Positions 7,478-16,354 of a stretch of 35,117 nt of DNA are shown here, piece after piece. The notes beneath the pieces are model-generated. The model was not told the origin of the DNA. It searched no databases and saw nothing but the letters and a program-made list of their open reading frames with translations. Source of the stretch: Methylotenera sp. RIFCSPLOWO2_02_FULL_45_14 (GTDB lineage Bacteria; Pseudomonadota; Gammaproteobacteria; Burkholderiales; Methylophilaceae). The stretch's first letter is position 1. Every line of letters starts with the position of its first letter. Both the position numbers and the translations under genes were made by a program. The stretch spans positions 124,049-159,165 of the forward strand of contig MHBU01000027.1 of NCBI GenBank assembly GCA_001803395.1, read 5' to 3'.

Positions 7478-8881
7478 TTAGGGCTGCTGATGTACCCACT
7501 CAATTAACGCATCCTGCGCATTTTTACTTGCCGCGGCCTTTACATGATTAACCATCATCACTAATACATGGCGATGACCATTCGCATCCAACACATAGCC
7601 CGCAATAGCATTTACACCATTGAGTGAACCGGTTTTTAAATGTACTCGCCCATTCGACAGGCTATCTTTTAAGCGCCCAATCACCGTACCATCTTTTGAG
7701 AGTATAGGCATGGAGGCCATGAGTTCTGGCATCACAGCGCCATGGTAAGCGCTCACCAACATTTGCCCCAAGTGCTCTGCGCTAATACGCTCTAACCGTG
7801 ACAACCCTGAACCATTTTCAATCACCAGTTCATCAAACCGCAAACCTTTGCTTGCCAGCCAACTTCTAACAGCCTCACTCCCTCTAGCCTCGGTTGCAGG
7901 CGTGCCGCTACCTTCCACAGCCATTGTTAACAACAATTGCCGTGCCATTAAATTGTTACTCCACTTATTGATGTCGCGCACCACGTAGCCTAAGGGGTCA
8001 GACACTTGCTCAATCACTTTAATGGCCGTGCTTGGTGTTGCTTGAATTTTAAGTGCACCATTGAATTTTCCGCCCAGCTCTCGCCATAGTTTTTTAAACG
8101 TATAAAAAGCATACTTTTCATCATCAAAAACACTCAGTTCCAAGTATTTTTCACCACAGTCAGGTGCATAACTACCGCTAAATGTCACTGTCGTCTTATT
8201 ATCAAAAGCATTCACAAGATAACGCATGTCGTTACGCCATGCGCTACAGGCACTTTGCTTAAGCGTCATATTGTTGATAATTTGCAATTCTGGCAGTTCA
8301 AATTCCTGGGCGATATTGACGCCGCCTTCATCAGCCGTAAACTTAAAACTGGTACTGCGGCCATTGACCAAAAAAGCACTAGGCGTTGCATTATAAGCAC
8401 GCCAGGTTTCATCATCAAACGGATGGTTACCGCCTACATTTTTTTCAAAAACACTTTTATCAATAATCAAATCACCCTTGATTTGATTAACCCCCGCTTG
8501 TTGTAAACTCATCAACAGCCGCCAAAACTCTTGCGCCTTAAAACTGGGGTCGCCATAACCTTTGATGATTAAGTCACCGTTTAATACACCGTTAGTCACG
8601 TTGCCATTTTTGTAAACTTCAGTTTTCCAGCGGTAAGTAGGTGTCAGCAACTCCAAGGCGGCGTTAGTGGTCACCAATTTCATCACCGAGGCCGGGTTTA
8701 AACTTTTATCCGCGTTATGACGTACTAGCGGACTATCACTGGCAACGGCTTGCACATACACGGCAACGCTCTGTTGAGGAATACCAGCATTTTTAAGCGC
8801 TTCTACCACGCTAGCGGGCAGCTCTGCATGGGCGTGCGCACAAGCCAACATCAAGCTTAAAAAGACAAACAGCCTTCTCAT
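7478..8881 (-). CDS. dacB: D-alanyl-D-alanine carboxypeptidase/endopeptidase (PBP4 type)
   Basis: The 467-residue protein starts with a cleavable signal peptide (MRRLFVFLSLMLACAHAHA). All three penicillin-binding motifs of class C PBP4 are present: SXXK as Ser65-Val-Met-Lys68, SXN as SNN in KWSNNLMARQ, and KTG in LKTGSLNGV near the C-terminus. DacB removes the terminal D-Ala and cuts D-Ala-mDAP cross-links in peptidoglycan in the periplasm. The large insert between the SXXK and SXN motifs is normal for the S13 family. Its ATG overlaps the bioA stop by four bases (ATGA type), so its translation is probably coupled to bioA. Confidence 0.95.
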   Translation of the reverse strand: MRRLFVFLSLMLACAHAHAELPASVVEALKNAGIPQQSVAVYVQAVASDSPLVRHNADKSLNPASVMKLVTTNAALELLTPTYRWKTEVYKNGNVTNGVLNGDLIIKGYGDPSFKAQEFWRLLMSLQQAGVNQIKGDLIIDKSVFEKNVGGNHPFDDETWRAYNATPSAFLVNGRSTSFKFTADEGGVNIAQEFELPELQIINNMTLKQSACSAWRNDMRYLVNAFDNKTTVTFSGSYAPDCGEKYLELSVFDDEKYAFYTFKKLWRELGGKFNGALKIQATPSTAIKVIEQVSDPLGYVVRDINKWSNNLMARQLLLTMAVEGSGTPATEARGSEAVRSWLASKGLRFDELVIENGSGLSRLERISAEHLGQMLVSAYHGAVMPELMASMPILSKDGTVIGRLKDSLSNGRVHLKTGSLNGVNAIAGYVLDANGHRHVLVMMVNHVKAAASKNAQDALIEWVHQQP

Positions 8882-10236
8882 TGTGTCGCCTTTACCACGT
8901 CATAAGTGGCACTGATCATAAACGCTATTTCATCCTCGGTAATGGTATAAGGCGGCATAAAATAAATAGTGTTGCCGATGGGTCGCAGCAACAAACCTCG
9001 CTGCAATGCAGCCTGGTAACTAAGCTTTGAAAACTGAGCATTTTGTGTCACCGCATCAAAGGCGAATATCATGCCTTGATGGCGCAAATGTTTAATCGGA
9101 AGGTTAGTGAGCGCTTGCATCTTATTCACAATAAAAGCTGACTTTTCAAGATTTTTTTGCAAACTATTATCTGATTCAAAAATCGCTAACGTTGCCAATG
9201 CCGCACTACATGCCAGCGGGTTACCTGTGTAGCTGTGGCTATGCAAAAAGCCTTTTGCGGTGCTATCATCATAAAAAGCCTGGTAAACTTTATCGGTAGT
9301 TAGCACGGCTGATAAAGGCAAATAGCCGCCTGTGATACCTTTGGAAAGACAAATAAAGTCGGCAATATCACTGACTTTAGTTGCACCGTGCTCCCTGAGC
9401 TTGCCGAAGTGGTCGAAGGGTAAATCAGCTTTCTCACACGCAAACATCGCCCCCGTACGCCCAAACCCCACCGCAATTTCATCCGCAATCAGATGCACCT
9501 CATACTGCGTACAAATCTCTCTTGCGCGGCGCAAATATACAGGGTGATACATGCCCATACCCGCCGCACATTGCACTAACGGCTCGATAATAAACGCGGC
9601 TAATTCGTGATGATGTTCACTCACATAAAATTCCAAAGCCTCCGCACAACGCAATGCATAATCCTCTGCACTCTCTCCCGCCTCGCTCAACCTAAAATCC
9701 GGGCTAGGCATTTGTGCAGACTGCATTAACAGCGGCGCATAAGTATCTTTAAAAATGGCCACATCGGTCACGCTGAGTGCGCCTAAAGTTTCACCATGGT
9801 AACTATTTTGCAGGCTGATAAACTTAATTTTATTACTTTTACCGCTATTTCGCCAATAATGAAAACTCATCTTAAGTGCAATTTCCGTCGCGCTCGCACC
9901 ATCACTCGCGTAAAATGCATGACCCAAACCCGTGAGTTTAGATAGCTTTTCAGACAGCTCCACCACAGGTTCATGCGTAAAACCTGCCAGCATCACATGC
10001 TCCAGCATATCCATCTGTTGCTTGATTGCATCTTTAATACGCAGATTGTTATGCCCAAATAAATTCACCCACCACGAACTTACCGCATCTAAATAACGCT
10101 TGCCTTCAGCATCATAAAGCCAAACGCCATCACCACGCGCAATAGGAACAAGTGGAAAAGTCTCGTGCTGCTTCATCTGCGTACAAGGGTGCCAAACAGA
10201 TTGCAAACTACGACTTAAAAGGTTTTGATTACTCAT
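8878..10236 (-). CDS. bioA: adenosylmethionine-8-amino-7-oxononanoate aminotransferase
   Basis: The 452-residue protein is a class III PLP aminotransferase with the BioA-specific start SVWHPCTQMKQHE and the substrate-side stretch AVSSWWVNLFGH. The PLP lysine is Lys299 in LSKGITGGYLPL, and the cofactor aspartate lies in LIADEIAVGFGRTG. It transfers an amino group from S-adenosylmethionine to 7-keto-8-aminopelargonate in biotin synthesis. Between the GFGRTG region and the PLP lysine, residues about 271-290 look like an insertion relative to usual BioA proteins; it is encoded by a palindromic repeat-like stretch (listed separately). It is divergent from rlhA and overlaps dacB. I see no BirA-type operator upstream. 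Confidence 0.95.
   Translation of the reverse strand: MSNQNLLSRSLQSVWHPCTQMKQHETFPLVPIARGDGVWLYDAEGKRYLDAVSSWWVNLFGHNNLRIKDAIKQQMDMLEHVMLAGFTHEPVVELSEKLSKLTGLGHAFYASDGASATEIALKMSFHYWRNSGKSNKIKFISLQNSYHGETLGALSVTDVAIFKDTYAPLLMQSAQMPSPDFRLSEAGESAEDYALRCAEALEFYVSEHHHELAAFIIEPLVQCAAGMGMYHPVYLRRAREICTQYEVHLIADEIAVGFGRTGAMFACEKADLPFDHFGKLREHGATKVSDIADFICLSKGITGGYLPLSAVLTTDKVYQAFYDDSTAKGFLHSHSYTGNPLACSAALATLAIFESDNSLQKNLEKSAFIVNKMQALTNLPIKHLRHQGMIFAFDAVTQNAQFSKLSYQAALQRGLLLRPIGNTIYFMPPYTITEDEIAFMISATYDVVKATQ
9386..9422. repeat. dispersed palindromic repeat-like element inside bioA
   Basis: The plus strand holds CCGTGCTCCCTGAGCTTG, then CCGAAGTGG, then TCGAAGGG. Apart from the middle 9 bases this matches a short palindromic motif (CCCTGAGCTTGTCGAAGGG) that I know as widely dispersed in proteobacterial genomes. 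CCGAAGTGG and TCGAAGGGT look like two copies of a 9-base unit. It is translated within BioA as PFDHFGKLREHG. Confidence 0.6.
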
Positions 10237-10337
10237 GACTGAATTGTACGATGTTTTTCATACACTCATAAATCAAATGTCGTCATATGCTTTTGTTTGG
10301 TCTAAAATTCAACCTCAACCAACATTGCTAACATTCC

Positions 10338-12254
10338 ATGCAAAAAACCCGTCACCACCTCGAACTTCTCGCCCCCGCCAAAAATGCAGATTTTGGCATT
10401 GAGGCGATCAATCATGGGGCGGATGCCGTGTATATTGGTGGGCCAGCGTTTGGGGCTCGCGCAAAAGCGCCAAATACGTTAGAAGATATTATGCGATTGG
10501 TGAAGCATGCGCATCGTTACCATGCGGAGATTTTTGTTGCGCTGAATACGATTTTTCATGATAACGAATTAGAAGGTGCGCGTAAATTAGTGTATCAACT
10601 TTACGATGCTGGGGTGGATGCGCTGATTGTGCAGGATATGGGTTTGCTGGAAATGGATTTGCCACCGATTCAGTTGCATGCCAGTACGCAAACGGATATT
10701 CGCACGGTTGAAAAAGCCGTGTTTTTAGATCAAGTAGGATTTTCACAAATAGTGTTGGCACGCGAGTTGGATTTACACAGCATACAAAAAATTTCAGCCG
10801 CAACGACTTGCAACCTGGAGTATTTTATTCACGGTGCTTTATGCGTGGCGTTTAGCGGGCAATGTTTTATTAGCCATGCACACACTGGCCGCAGTGCCAA
10901 TCGTGGCGAATGCTCGCAAGAGTGCCGCTTGCCTTTTACCTTAGAAGACCAAAAAGGTCGCATTATCGGCAAAGATAAACACTTTTTATCGATGAAAGAT
11001 AACGATCAAAGCACCAACTTACGCGCCTTGATTGATGCTGGTGTTAGCTCATTTAAAATTGAGGGACGCTACAAAGATTTACCGTATGTCAAAAATGCCA
11101 CCGCGCATTATCGGCAATTATTAGATGAAATTTTGCATGATAGGCCAGAGCTTGCAAAATCATCGCAGGGGAAATGCACCTACACCTTTAACCCGCAACC
11201 CGAAAAAACCTTTAACCGTAGCGCGACAGACTATTTTGTGAATGGTCGCCAAGCGGATATTGGTGCGTTTGATACGCCTAAATTTTCGGGTGAGGCGCTG
11301 GGTAAAGTATCAAAAGTGGGCAAAGATTTTTTTGAGGTTGACACCGATGTACAGCTACACAACGGCGATGGCGTGTGCTTTTTTGATGTGCATAAGACAC
11401 TAGTTGGCTTGCGCGTGAATACCGTGGATGGCAAAAAACTTTACCCTAATGAAATGCCAACAGATATTCGCCGTGGCATGGACGTTTACCGTAATCGCGA
11501 CCACGCTTTTATGCGCTTACTGGAGAAAGATTCAGCGCAACGCAAAATACCAGTGAACATGACTTTATCTGAAACGCGCGATGGCTTTGCACTAATGGTA
11601 CTGGATGAAGCTGGGTTTAGTGCCATCGCACATAGTGCCGCTGAAAAACAAACAGCGCAGAACCTTGAAAAAGCAGAAAGTAGCCTGCGTGAGAATCTAA
11701 ACAAATTAGGCGGCACTGACTTTATTACTGAAGCGATCAAACTAGAAACTTCACAAATGTGGTTTGTACCCGCTTCAATCATCAATGGCTTAAGGCGCGA
11801 CGCTATTGAACAGCTCATGCAGACACGCACCCTGAGCTACCAACGCCCGCCGCACCGCGCCGCCACAGAACCCCCTGCAATTTATCCTGAAGACACCTTA
11901 AGCTATCTTGCCAATGTCTACAACAAAAAAGCCCGCGCTTTTTATGAAAAACATGGCGTCAAGCTCATTGCTGCCGCTTATGAAGCCAATAAAGAGTTAG
12001 ACGAAGTGCCGCTGATGATTACCAAGCACTGCCTACGCTTTAGCCACGGCCTGTGCCCCAAAGAAGCTAAAGGCGTGATTGGCGTGCAAGGCACGGTGAC
12101 CGCTGAGCCGATGACACTGATTAACGGCAATGATAGATTCACACTAAAGTTTGACTGCAAACCTTGCGAAATGCATGTGATGGGAAAAATCCGTAAGCCG
12201 GTGTTGAAAATGGCGCAGCCTCAGCCGGTAATGTTTTTTGATAAACGGCAGTAA
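10338..12254 (+). CDS. rlhA: 23S rRNA 5-hydroxycytidine C2501 synthase (U32 peptidase family)
   Basis: The 638-residue protein matches E. coli RlhA (YdcP) along its length as I remember it: LELLAPAKNADFGIEAINHGADAVYIGGPAFGAR at the N-terminus, the U32 signature with its cysteines (HGALCVAFSGQCFISHAHTGRS...CSQECRLPF), and the C-terminal cysteine stretch KHCLRFSHGLCPKEA...FDCKPCEMHV. The length separates it from TrhP (about 450 residues) and UbiU/UbiV (about 300). RlhA is needed for hydroxylation of C2501 in 23S rRNA, and the cysteines likely hold an Fe-S cluster. Its start lies about 100 bases from bioA, which diverges from it. No Shine-Dalgarno sequence is evident before the ATG. Confidence 0.9.
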   Translation: MQKTRHHLELLAPAKNADFGIEAINHGADAVYIGGPAFGARAKAPNTLEDIMRLVKHAHRYHAEIFVALNTIFHDNELEGARKLVYQLYDAGVDALIVQDMGLLEMDLPPIQLHASTQTDIRTVEKAVFLDQVGFSQIVLARELDLHSIQKISAATTCNLEYFIHGALCVAFSGQCFISHAHTGRSANRGECSQECRLPFTLEDQKGRIIGKDKHFLSMKDNDQSTNLRALIDAGVSSFKIEGRYKDLPYVKNATAHYRQLLDEILHDRPELAKSSQGKCTYTFNPQPEKTFNRSATDYFVNGRQADIGAFDTPKFSGEALGKVSKVGKDFFEVDTDVQLHNGDGVCFFDVHKTLVGLRVNTVDGKKLYPNEMPTDIRRGMDVYRNRDHAFMRLLEKDSAQRKIPVNMTLSETRDGFALMVLDEAGFSAIAHSAAEKQTAQNLEKAESSLRENLNKLGGTDFITEAIKLETSQMWFVPASIINGLRRDAIEQLMQTRTLSYQRPPHRAATEPPAIYPEDTLSYLANVYNKKARAFYEKHGVKLIAAAYEANKELDEVPLMITKHCLRFSHGLCPKEAKGVIGVQGTVTAEPMTLINGNDRFTLKFDCKPCEMHVMGKIRKPVLKMAQPQPVMFFDKRQ

Positions 12255-12303
12255 CTTTTCTAAAAATACTTTATCCGCGTTCATCTGCGGCTAAATCTGG
12301 TTT

Positions 12304-12645
12304 TTAAACCTTTTTAACAAACTCAGACTTCAACTTCATGGCGCCAATACCGTCAATTTTGCAATCAATATCGTGGTCACCATCTACAAGGCGGATGTTT
12401 TTGACTTTAGTGCCTACCTTAACTACCAATGAAGACCCCTTCACTTTAAGGTCTTTAATCACAGTGATGGTGTCACCATCTTGCAGTACATTGCCGTTTG
12501 CATCACGGACTACTTTAGCGTCCTCTGAATTTGCTGCGACAGCATCTTGGCTCCACTCATGCGCACACTCAGGGCAAATGTACATATTGCCGTCTTCATA
12601 GGTATATTCAGAATTGCATTGGGGACATTTAGGTAAATTGCTCAT
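12304..12645 (-). CDS. yjdM: zinc-ribbon alkylphosphonate utilisation protein family (YjdM/PhnA)
   Basis: The 113-residue protein begins with a zinc ribbon ([25 protein letters not shown], two CxxC pairs), then the YjdM/PhnA domain with [27 protein letters not shown] and [20 protein letters not shown]. Despite the historical name PhnA, this family is not shown to act on phosphonates, and the function remains open. A GAAAG-rich stretch before the ATG serves as a weak ribosome site. It lies 50 bases left of the aldo/keto reductase gene on the same strand and may share its transcript. Confidence 0.92.
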   Translation of the reverse strand: MSNLPKCPQCNSEYTYEDGNMYICPECAHEWSQDAVAANSEDAKVVRDANGNVLQDGDTITVIKDLKVKGSSLVVKVGTKVKNIRLVDGDHDIDCKIDGIGAMKLKSEFVKKV

Positions 12646-12695
12646 AGTTGCTTTCTTTTTTTTGACCGTTTAAATTTTTACAGTATTTTACGTCA

Positions 12696-13766
12696 TTAAG
12701 GCGCTGGGTTCATCATCGTCAGATGTAAATGCTCAATTTCCTGCATCACGTCTAATGATAATTTGGTATGCCATGCGTCGATATTTTCTTTTAATTGCAT
12801 CATATTTGTGGCGCCAATAATAGTGCTAGCGACAAACCAGCGATGGTAAACAAAACTCAGCGCCAATTGCGTAGGCGTTAAACCATGTGCTCTAGCCAGC
12901 TTGGCATAAGCCGCGCAGGCAGGGAAAACATTCGGCTTTTTGTAGCGTTGAGCATAGCCTAAAAACAGGGTGACACGACCCTTTGCATCTGCATTATCAA
13001 TATATTTTGCGGTTAAATGCCCAAAAGCCAGCGGCGAATATGCAAGCAAGCTTACATTTTCGCGGTACAACACTTCAGACATGCCGAACTCCATGCCTCG
13101 ATTGATTAAGTTGTAGCAGTTTTGCACAGTGGCTACGCACGGTAAATTGTATTCATTGGCAATCCGCACGAACTCCATCACACCCCAAGGTTGCTCGTTA
13201 GACAAACCTATATAGCGCACTTTACCTTCGCCAATCAGTTCAGCAAGGGTTTCCAATTGATTATGAATAGAGACCCAGGCTTTGGCTTCACCTTGCTGGT
13301 AAACACCAGACTCAAACTCACCCGCAGGGTCAAACTGATATTGCCCAAACATCGGCACATTGCGCTCTGGCCAATGCAATTGATAGACATCGATATAATC
13401 TGTTTGTAATCGTTTGAGTGAACCTTCAATGGCACTACGGATATTGGCACGGTCAAGCGAGGGTGGTCCGCCGCGTATCCAATCCATTCCACGGCGAGGG
13501 CCAGCCACTTTTCCACCCAAAATAATCTGATCGCGTGGTTGATTTTTAAGCCAATGACCTACCATGGTTTCTGTGCGCGTATAGGTTTCAGCTTTGGGCG
13601 GTACTGGATACATTTCAGCAGTATCAATAAAGTTAATCCCGTGTGCGATTGCATAATCTAGCTGTTCGTGTGCTTCAGGCTCTGTATTTTGGTCGCCATA
13701 AGTCATGGTGCCCAAACAAATTTTAGAGACATTCAGTTCCGTATTGCCTAATTTTGTATATTCCAT
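12696..13766 (-). CDS. tas: NADP(H)-dependent aldo/keto reductase, Tas-like
   Basis: The 356-residue TIM-barrel protein begins MEYTKLGNTELNVSKICLGTMTYG and has the aldo/keto reductase active-site Asp and Tyr in FIDTAEMYPVPP, the Lys in ILGGKVAGPRRG and the His in DVYQLHWPERNVP. The Pro-rich AEMYPVPPKAETYTRTE segment is typical of E. coli Tas and its orthologues. The physiological substrate is unknown. It diverges from groES; the reductase start and the CIRCE operator are about 90 bases apart. Confidence 0.92.
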   Translation of the reverse strand: MEYTKLGNTELNVSKICLGTMTYGDQNTEPEAHEQLDYAIAHGINFIDTAEMYPVPPKAETYTRTETMVGHWLKNQPRDQIILGGKVAGPRRGMDWIRGGPPSLDRANIRSAIEGSLKRLQTDYIDVYQLHWPERNVPMFGQYQFDPAGEFESGVYQQGEAKAWVSIHNQLETLAELIGEGKVRYIGLSNEQPWGVMEFVRIANEYNLPCVATVQNCYNLINRGMEFGMSEVLYRENVSLLAYSPLAFGHLTAKYIDNADAKGRVTLFLGYAQRYKKPNVFPACAAYAKLARAHGLTPTQLALSFVYHRWFVASTIIGATNMMQLKENIDAWHTKLSLDVMQEIEHLHLTMMNPAP

Positions 13767-13828
13767 ATCCGCATCTCATATTGAAACAATATATTTTTAA
13801 ACTTAAAGCTCTTTTTAAGCTTAAAGCT

Positions 13829-13857
13829 CTTGAAAACACCTAAAACAATCCCCAGTT
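13829..13857 (+). promoter_or_regulatory. sigma32 (heat-shock) promoter for groESL
   Basis: CTTGAAA (13829-13835) and CCCCAGTT (13850-13857) are separated by 14 bases. This closely fits the heat-shock sigma factor consensus (CTTGAAA, 11-16 bases, CCCCATnT). The -10 element overlaps the left end of the CIRCE operator. The sequence CTTAAAGCTCTT is repeated at 13802-13813 and 13820-13831, just before and into the -35 element. Confidence 0.75.
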
Positions 13858-13882
13858 AGCAATCAAGGCATGCGAGTGCTAA
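13856..13882. promoter_or_regulatory. CIRCE operator (HrcA-binding inverted repeat)
   Basis: TTAGCAATC (13856-13864), a 9-base spacer and GAGTGCTAA (13874-13882) match the CIRCE consensus with one changed base in the left arm. CIRCE is the operator of the HrcA repressor. It lies about 70 bases before groES, so groESL should be repressed by HrcA without stress. Confidence 0.93.
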
Positions 13883-13953
13883 AATGCCGTATTGCCCATG
13901 CAATTTTAATTTTAGATGCACATTTTATAGTAAACCTTATCAGGAGAAACCGT

Positions 13954-14241
13954 ATGAAAATTCGTCCTTTACACGACCGCGTGATTGTTAAACGCTCAGA
14001 AGAAGAACGTACAACCGCCTCAGGCATTGTGATTCCAGATTCTGCCACAGAAAAACCAGACCAAGGCGTTATTCAGGCTATTGGTTCAGGTAAGCGTGAT
14101 GACAGCGGTAAAGTCATCGCTTTAGACGTTAAAGTCGGCGATAAAGTGTTGTTCGGCAAATACGCTGGCCAAACCGTAAAAGTGGATGGCGAAGAGTTAT
14201 TAGTGATGCGCGAAGAAGACATCATGGCGATTGTTGAATAA
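13954..14241 (+). CDS. groES: co-chaperonin GroES
   Basis: From the ATG at 13954, preceded by AGGAG (13942-13946), this is a 95-residue Gro[23 protein letters not shown], the mobile loop [18 protein letters not shown] and the terminal [12 protein letters not shown]. It caps the GroEL ring in the cytoplasm. The frame is open further upstream, but the ribosome site and the family length fix this start. groEL follows after 34 bases. CIRCE and a sigma32-like promoter stand upstream. Confidence 0.97.
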   Translation: MKIRPLHDRVIVKRSEEERTTASGIVIPDSATEKPDQGVIQAIGSGKRDDSGKVIALDVKVGDKVLFGKYAGQTVKVDGEELLVMREEDIMAIVE

Positions 14242-14272
14242 TCATTTGAAATTAAGAAATTAGGAGATTTAA

Positions 14273-15919
<1,647 letters not shown>

Positions 15920-16004
15920 GCTTTTGATCTTGCATCAACCCGCCAGCACATCGGCGGATTGATGCAATAACGAAATGCAAACATGATACTTCGTAGTAAA
16001 CAGT

Positions 16005-16034
16005 AAAAAAGCCTCGCGATTGCGAGGCTTTTTT
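16005..16034. terminator. rho-independent terminator after groEL
   Basis: GCCTCGC (16011-16017) and GCGAGGC (16022-16028) form a stem with loop GATT, with six A before it and six T after it, so it can work from both sides. Confidence 0.94.
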
Positions 16035-16068
16035 CTTTGTTCGAGCAACTCCACATTAAAATTGACTC

Positions 16069-16160
16069 AAAAAAAACCCCGACTCAAGGGGATGAGAGTC
16101 GGGGCAAAATGCCTTATTGTCTAAGGCTTCCGCTCAGGGAGGAAAGAAGCGGAATGGTAA
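16069..16160 (-). ncRNA. candidate small RNA with three stem-loops and anti-Shine-Dalgarno loop
   Basis: Read on the minus strand there are three stems in tight succession. Stem 1 is TTCCGCT/AGCGGAA (16154-16128) with a 13-base loop containing TTTCCTCCCT. Stem 2 is GCCTTA/TAAGGC (16127-16111) with loop GACAA. Stem 3 is CCCCGACTC/GAGTCGGGG (16104-16077) with loop TCATCCCCTT, followed by eight T, which makes a textbook terminator in this direction. No open frame fits. A possible -35 box TTGTAC lies at 16189-16184, but no convincing -10 box is at the right distance, so the 5' end is uncertain. The pyrimidine-rich first loop is complementary to ribosome binding sites. I cannot name a known RNA family. 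Confidence 0.6.
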
Positions 16161-16321
16161 CTAAAATTGAATTTAGCTATCATGTACAATCAGAGTGTGA
16201 TGCCTAAGGTTAGTTCTGATTTTTTTGTAACAGTTTGTATCACGTTAAACCGCAATCTCCTATTCGACCCCAGCATTGTCTTCTCACGTTAGGGGCGTGA
16301 AAACTTATTTAGTCTAACTGA

Positions 16322-16348
16322 TTGACTCGGTTTAACCCATGCGATAAT
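16322..16348 (+). promoter_or_regulatory. likely uvrD promoter
   Basis: TTGACT (16322-16327) and GATAAT (16343-16348) are 15 bases apart, slightly short of ideal. The -10 box ends 6 bases before the uvrD ATG, so the message may be leaderless. Confidence 0.45.
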
Positions 16349-16354
16349 ACCATT

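Larger units (their letters stand above)
15920..16354. other. groEL-uvrD intergenic region
   Basis: This 435-base stretch has no credible gene for a protein. It holds the groEL terminator (16005-16034), a candidate minus-strand small RNA (about 16069-16160) and the likely uvrD promoter (16322-16348). Between 16160 and 16320 I see only AT-rich sequence, which would have to contain the small RNA promoter. Confidence 0.7.

Noticed and set aside
10237-10337. Possible BirA operator in the bioA-rlhA divergent region
   Set aside because: No TTGTAAAC/GTTTACAA pair is present at the expected spacing.
12271-12293. CCGC/GCGG hairpin (ATCCGCGTTCATCTGCGG) between rlhA and yjdM
   Set aside because: The stem is only about four pairs with a long loop and no clean T tract, so neither a terminator nor a defined repeat can be supported from this window alone.
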